DNA of 64,000 nt from Bryum argenteum (Eukaryota > Streptophyta > Bryopsida > Bryales > Bryaceae), in the NCBI GenBank assembly GCA_037043015.1, contig CM073321.1, positions 1,989,001 to 2,053,000 of the forward strand, written 5' to 3'. This document shows positions 57,602 through 64,000 of this stretch, piece after piece. The number at the start of each line of letters is the position of its first letter. The stretch's first letter is position 1. Both the position numbers and the translations under genes were made by a program. Under the pieces are notes generated by a model that saw only the letters and a list, made by a program, of their open reading frames with translations, was not told where the DNA came from and made no database searches.

Positions 57602-60600
57602 ATCAGCATCAAGAAGTGCGTCTTTATTTAGCCGATTGTACCTTCATTGGACCCAACAAACAGTTTTAGAACAACAGTGTAAAATTAGAGCTGCCACTAT
57701 ATTATATCTCTACGTAAAAATTACATGTTGCGCAGTACAACAGCAATGCTAATTACCTACTCCATTTCCAAAACAGACTTACCGCTTTACATATATAGTA
57801 GCTTAAAGTAAAAACCTCTACTCCAATGACACGAAGAAATGTGGAGTTCATCCCTTACTCTACGATGTGAGAATAACTCATTTGCTGAGAAATCAACTCC
57901 ACATGCAACACGTCAATTTCCAAGTTCCCCACAACCTGAAACATGCGCGAGTGGCGACAAAATAGAAACGAAGTGGAAATCGCCATGTCTTCCATGGCAA
58001 CGCAACAACATCCTCACTGTAACTTCACAGTTGAGAAGACGGAGGGGAAAATAAAATTCAGTGGGGAGCAAAGTGAGGGTGTACCGTGTACGTCGGTCGC
58101 CCCCTCTTAGAGTACAACTTTCATCCAAAAGTTAAATGAGGGTTTCCAAGGCACGTTGCCCCAAAAAACCCATACACATGCGCTGCACGTCCTTTTTTTT
58201 ACTCCTACTTTTCGTGTGTACTTCATACTCAGATCAATGGTTTCCCTTCTCCGATATTGATTGTCTTCCGGTTATGTAGAGAGACTCACTGCTTTTAGAA
58301 AGTGCGAGCCACTACATTGGGGTTTTACCATGGATCAAACGTGAGCTTACTTGGAGTCTCGTGCAAAATTGTGCATCTCCCGCCCAAAGAGACTCCCGCG
58401 GCGTCTCGAATTCTCCCACCAAAACATGAATCTCCTACCGGCCGAAGAGACTGCTGAGCGTTGAGTGGAACCGTAGAGACTAAACTTAGTGAGTTCCATC
58501 GTGACGTTGGAATTAGGTTTAGGGGTTGGAGAAAGAAGCTTACCAGTCTGTGTATTATTTGGGATTAGATTCCCTCCAATCCCCGTCTTCATCTACGCTA
58601 TCCTCATGCTTCCAATCACAGCCTCAAATCTACGATGGCCGTATTAGTGTGCTTGGTAAATTAGTAAGTTTCTTTCTTTAACAGGTGTCTTCGAAGTAAG
58701 TATTGGACCTTCGCAAGATTTCCTAATTTGGTGATCTTGAAGAAATAATTACTGAAAAACTTTCTTTTTTATACGTATGTACATCTGTCTGTATTATGTG
58801 TGAGGTATATTCTGTATATGCATTCATTTATTCATTTAGAATAACCCTTAAGGCCCAAACTTTAAGATTTGTTTGGTGCTAGATAACACATTTATCAAAA
58901 AGTTTTATACTTCTCAAGAATAGAAAGTTATTGCACTTTTACTCAATCATGAATACCGGAGTTTGAAAATATTCTTGATTTCTTTAATCTCAATAATGTA
59001 ATTGAGTCTCAAAATATAAGTTACCTATAAAAGTCTAAGCATTTTTTGGACCTCCAAAACAAAAACTGCCATCTTGTTGAAATTGAAGCATGGTCAAATT
59101 GTTAGCACTTGTTAATGTGAAATTTCAGCGAGAGGATCTCAAACCTAGCTATTATTGCAAACACCATGAAATATTAGTATAATTCACTGTAGAGTGGAAG
59201 ACAAAAAGATACACTCCTAATTGTTTTGCACTAATTGAAGCTCTATTTGTCATAAAATTTAAAAATGAATCATATTTTTTCGAAGATAAGAGAGTCAAAT
59301 AGAATATTCTTGAATTCAAGTATATCAATATGTGAAAGCAATGAGATAAAGTTTGAAAATAATAAATTACAATAATTTACATTTAAAGTACTCTAAAGTA
59401 AATTGACAAGTTTGCCAAGTGATATACCACCAATTACCATCAATGTATTCTTAATGTGTAAATGCTGACTTGAGTTAAGGGCCTTTCAAGCCATAGTAAT
59501 CAACTTATAGCCAAAAAAGTGTTGATGTGTACACCTACTCAGTGGAATAAAAGGCTCAAAGCTATCCCTTGAGTGTAGTTAAAGGCATGGTGTACATGAT
59601 AGACCTTAAATTTTTATACTAGTTTTCCTCTTTCCTCAAAGCATTACTTTAGTCTCAAATTTGGTAAGATATTAAATATGTTGGAAATGTTTAAGCAAAG
59701 AATGCGTCTTTTTGTCTTGGACTCTAACGATCTTGTGTTAGGTTTCTTATTGTATTTAAGTTTTGAATATATCTCATCAAATGTATTTTAGTTTTTGATA
59801 TTTTGACAAAGCCTACAAAGCTATTATCAGTAGTATAATAATAGATACCACGTCAACTTTTTTAACATGAAAACTACAAGTAATGTAAAAAGAATGAATT
59901 TATCATCACTCATTGATGAACAAGAGAAGTGTAAAACATAATCATAAGTTATCTCTTGCAATGCATAAAATCTAGAACTCATAAGTGGAACTTGGATGAT
60001 ACACTTTTGGTGGAACAAGGACTAAAATTCAACAATCACAATGCCTGAATCCTTGACTCTCACAAACACAATAAATGTTTTGCAATTAATTTATGTTGAA
60101 ATGATGCTACCTTCAAACCGCAAACCGCTCACTAGACCATTGCAAGCAGGAAGTACATTATAGCTTCAAACTTTGAATTTCCATATAACCATGGTGCACA
60201 TTTAACCCCTATACGTTTGAAAGTGCCTTTGCGACCAATCAAATACGGTGTATTTTTCTAGTATTTAAAATAGAATTAGAAATCCCAATTTGGGGTTTCT
60301 TGTTGGTAGCAAATTCCAATTATACAACCACGTATCTACTATGGTTTAGGGGTTAAGGCTGAGTGGTTTTGGATACACCCTCTTCCTATATTCATTAGTA
60401 ATTCAACATTGATCCAAAATTAATTATTCCAATTGGTCTAATTTCCTACATACTTTGCACATTTTCCAGAATTAACTCCCCAATGAACCTGCCAATTTAA
60501 ATTTGGTTTTGAGCCAATTACCATAATTAAGGCTCATTTGATCAATACAATGAACTTAATTTTCAAGAAAATCTAAATAAGATCTTCGTGGCCCTCATTG

Positions 60601-60730
60601 TGAGGAGATGATTCGTTAGACGGCCCACAAAGACAGCTAACGGAGCGGCTGGCGAGAGAGAAATAGCGGGAAATGTAGGTCATCTGAAATGTGGCCCGCC
60701 ATTTCAGTTGAATAGCACCGCATGGGAGGG
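57602..60730. other. No gene recognised
   Basis: This is the upstream region of the RS-rich gene, then AT-rich sequence. I can support no coding frame. Confidence 0.45.
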
Positions 60731-60950
60731 GGAAGCTAGTCTCTCTCTCATCTCTTTTGCAACCGAGGTTGGAATGTAAACAATGCTTTTACAATTGGGG
60801 TATGCTGCAATTTGATGAGTGATGCATGCTGCGGTGAGGAGGGAAGCCTCCAGGGTCTCTCTCGATCTCTTTTATAATTGAGGTTTGATTGTAAGCAATG
60901 CTTTCACAGTTAGGATAGGCTATAATTTGATCACTGATGCATGCTTCTTA
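60731..60950. repeat. Tandem duplication of about 110 bp
   Basis: 60,732-60,832 and 60,841-60,947 share CTCTCTCTCATCTCTTTT-like, GAGGTTTGATTGTAAGCAAT (GAGGTTGGAATGTAAACAAT in copy one), CAATTTGATGAGTGATGCAT and ATGC. Confidence 0.75.
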
Positions 60951-63310
60951 GAATTAACATATTTCTCAGTCCAATCTCTTGCAAGTAGAGTCTGTATAGT
61001 GTGCGAGAATCAAGATAGATTAGAGACTAATAGCCTTGTAATCCTAACTTCCACAGCTTGCGTTTCGACTTCCAAGCTCCCAAGGATATTTGACTTCGAT
61101 TGATGAGAGACGAGAGTAGGTACTGCTGAATTTTACCGTTGTTCAAAGATGAGGAACGATTAAACTATTTTGGAGTACAGTTTCGCTAACATGCTTCTGG
61201 TTTCACTTGTGAGTGCAGTGTACATTGGTGACGAAGTCAATAATTACTTCAATAGTGACAAGTAGCTCTGAGGCTGATTTGATTAGGATTCACTTTGCTA
61301 ATGAGCCAGTTGTAAACGTGGAAGAGGAGTCTGCCATAGATTAGGACAATGCCCAATCTTCAAAGAAAGAAGATGATGGGTCGGCTGAATCAGATTCGGG
61401 TAGTTTTGGCTCAAAGGAGACCGACAGAGTCAGGCAGGAGTGATTAGAATGCTTGCTAGTGTAGTTTTGGTGCATGTGCTTCGTTGTCGCTTTCATCTTT
61501 TTGTTCAGACTATATAACTAAACATTTGAAGGTTGAGGCATGTGTAGAATATTTTGTGATGTAGCACTATAAGTAGTTTTTGAGCACAAAATACTTGCAT
61601 GCGGTAGTGAAAATCAAATGTAGGGATTATTTCTTGTGAAGGACGAAATCCAATTGACTACTTGGACGACGAAAAAAATTTGTGAAAAGAAGCTTGCCCC
61701 TGTTTGACTTCTCACATTTCCAATTCTTGCCGAAGGCATGGACAAATCTTGAATCCAAAATTAACGGGCTATTTGTAATACCGTTAGCAAGCAATTTGCA
61801 TATTATTTACCGGATCATGCACAAATTTACTCTTCACCTATAATAGAATTCTAATTTTGGGAATAAAGATCCAAATCTAAGAATACTTTTCTATCTTAAT
61901 TGACTTGTTTTAGCCCTAAACCCTTGCTCATGCTACCAACAAAAAGTCGACACGCGGCAAAAAATCAAACATTGGCTTTCTATGAATAGTAAAAGATTAA
62001 ATATACATACTAAATTCAGGATGCTAAATAAGAGATTACAATTTTACTCAAAATTTACTCTGGCCCACCACCATTTTACCACGATTTTACAAATGAGCAG
62101 TAAATAATCATTAGTAAACTCTTCTCAAAAATGCCATCTAGATAACATACCCACGTCGGTCATTGGATGACGTGGATGTGCTCTATGTTCCCTCCAAAGG
62201 GAACATGTCTTGAGAACACACGTTCCCTACGTCTATTTTGAACGTGGCATTATCCAGCACCCACACGTGGCTCGACTGGTAATAACGTTCATCAATGGTT
62301 GAAGCCACGTTTTAACTAGCACAAAAGAGTAACATTCTAGTGTAAAAAGCCACATCAAAAAAGTGGCTACCCCGCTTTCACCCTAGTAGTTAAGAGGCGG
62401 GCAATTGCAGGCGCGATTGCTATTTCAAGGGTGCGACTAACCGGCTTTAAGATTAGCTCCTACTTCCTTGGTCATTGCTGCTAATTTCAGAAGTCAAGAG
62501 ATAACACTTACACAAAGTCGTCGTATTGAAGAGCGTCGTCAAGCACTTGCTTATTTCTCTGAATTGTTCGCAAACGCAACACCTGGTAGTCATTGGGAAT
62601 AGGCATCTTATACTCTTGTTCTTCGTAGTGTATGCTTCGTTTAACAACTTTACGCTGCTACAGATAGTACTGGACTAAAACTATAAGTGTAATAGATTTC
62701 AGTCGACAAGTTTCAGTATTTGTAATTACTTCTCTTTCATTAACATGGAGGTCTGATGCTCGGAATACTTAGAACGTTTGTCACCTCACCTCGTGGTCAA
62801 GCACTTGTTTCTCACAACTGTAAATTACCTAAAAGGCAACAACTGGTAGTCATGTATAATACCTAAGAATCTTGAAACATCTTTGTAGCACGCCAGATTT
62901 TGAGATCGAAGTCAGAAGTTCGTGAACAGTGACAGCTATATTCTTGGCAGTGCTGAGGTATAACAGTTCGTTGCCAAACTTTCATAATAAAACGAACCTC
63001 ATTTTGGGATGATTCCTGAGTCCTCCGTTACTTGAGTCGGCTACGAACTCGGTAATTCACACTCTTTTTTGTACGTAAAAGCAGATACAATTTTAGCTTT
63101 ATGATATGACGTTAGCAAGTTTCTAATATTATATTATGTGCTTTGTCTTCACTGGAGAAATGACTGCACGCATTGTGATGTGCATGTATCTATATTATTC
63201 ATAAAACCGTATCTAATTACTTGCACTGTTGATATTGTATTCCAGGGATTTGGAGAATCGGAATTCCGATTTTACTGTGCAAGATATCCATTTGAAGTGC
63301 TAAAATTCAT
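60951..63310. other. No gene recognised
   Basis: AT-rich. A small perfect hairpin (ATGTTCCCT...AGGGAACAT) occurs near 62,188-62,208. Nothing else is supported. Confidence 0.45.
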
Positions 63311-63673
63311 TTGACAAAGTCTGTGACAAGGCAGTTCGAGCACAACCGTGTGAACCACGCTGGTAGGCTTACAGATACTATGGATCTGAAACATGTAAGT
63401 GATCTGTCAAATGAGAAATGTTCCGGCATTTGTAATGACAGAAAAGAAGTAGAGGTCCTCTCGCCTAGAAGTATGAGGGTGTTGAAACTGCCAAATGTAG
63501 AGACAGAGAAGAGTGTCTTAAAGAAACAAACTAGACACTTCAAGATCACGGTTATGCTTGTAGAGTCACTTCTGCTTTCCCATACTATAATGCACAAAGC
63601 AGTCAAGCTCCAGGAGCAGTCTCAGATTGTATTAGCGGACATTAACGACCGAAACTCTACGGATGCATTGTAG
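63311..63673 (+). CDS. Possible exon, product unknown
   Basis: A 120-codon open frame without a normal ATG start (opens at TTG) reads LKHVSDLSNEKCSGICNDRK and HFKITVMLVESLLLSHTIMH. The base composition is less AT-rich than the flanks, so it may be an exon of a gene running from the left. I recognise no domain. Confidence 0.25.
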   Translation: MTKSVTRQFEHNRVNHAGRLTDTMDLKHVSDLSNEKCSGICNDRKEVEVLSPRSMRVLKLPNVETEKSVLKKQTRHFKITVMLVESLLLSHTIMHKAVKLQEQSQIVLADINDRNSTDAL

Positions 63674-64000
63674 GACCGTACGTAGTCTATGCTCCAGACT
63701 GAACCACTTTGTACTTTGACAATTGACAATTATATGAGAAGCTCTTACTTTGATGCTATTTACATTCAGAGTCCTGAGCGTTACTCACTGTGGCTATACG
63801 TGAACTTTAATTGTATTTTATTGTGAAAGACTAGAAAAATTGGTGAATGACTATGTTTATGTGGTGTTTTTATAAGATCCGGGCTTGAGTACATCCGCTT
63901 TTGATGATCTGCTCAAACCATTGTTACTGTGTTTGCTACACTTCAGGTATGTAAAAGTCTGTAAACTCAGATCTCACAATATGTGAAATTCATGTGTGCA

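Noticed and set aside
62180..62215. Small hairpin as an RNA gene or terminator
   Set aside because: An isolated short hairpin in AT-rich DNA gives no evidence of function.

Overview
The window is plant-like nuclear DNA: TTTAGGG-type telomere motifs (near 20,880 and 34,620), GT-AG introns with GTAAGT donors, AATAAA signals, and plant-type transposon families (MULE, hAT, piggyBac, En/Spm-Ptta). I cannot name the species; a bryophyte, lycophyte or fern would fit. I see no ordinary housekeeping gene. Almost everything is transposon sequence, much of it in an unusually clear nested stack.

Layout. (1) 0.4-4.1 kb, minus strand: a decayed multi-exon gene with a ParB-like DGNxR motif. (2) 6.6-8.76 kb and 46.35-47.77 kb, plus strand: two halves of one MULE-type transposase gene with a SWIM zinc finger. 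It is split by (3) a 37.6-kb element at 8,762-46,341, with near-identical inverted ends (AACACGTAATTCGTTATAA...) and a 4-bp target duplication, TTAC. This element carries a DUF7869-like putative DDE transposase gene (minus strand, left), a long ParB-like/methylase-like gene (plus strand, right) whose first coding exon begins MPRTKQTAR, almost the histone H3 N-terminus, and about 37 copies of a 21-bp palindrome in introns and flanks. (4) Inside its left palindrome array sits a 19.26-kb hAT element (12,741-32,000) with hAT-like ends (CAGGGTTGT...) and a perfect 8-bp target duplication, ACCACGAC. It carries its own transposase gene and three cargo genes: a kinase-like gene, a repeat-rich gene, and a RING-finger gene related to the second at its N-terminus. 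All four have CGGTCGG-rich GC arrays and TATA-type sequences upstream.

(5) 48.1-48.4 kb is a GC-rich block with short inverted ends. (6) 48.6-50.2 kb, minus strand, is a piggyBac transposase with three premature stops but all catalytic aspartates. (7) 54.1-57.6 kb, minus strand, is a multi-exon gene with an RS-rich part and a plant Transposase_24 (Ptta/En/Spm)-like domain. (8) The rest is AT-rich and apparently non-coding.

Most genes carry stops consistent with C-to-T decay, or one-base frame breaks, several of them in homopolymers. These are therefore either ageing transposons or an assembly with uncorrected homopolymer errors, or both. Family names rest on motifs I recognise by eye; no database was searched.
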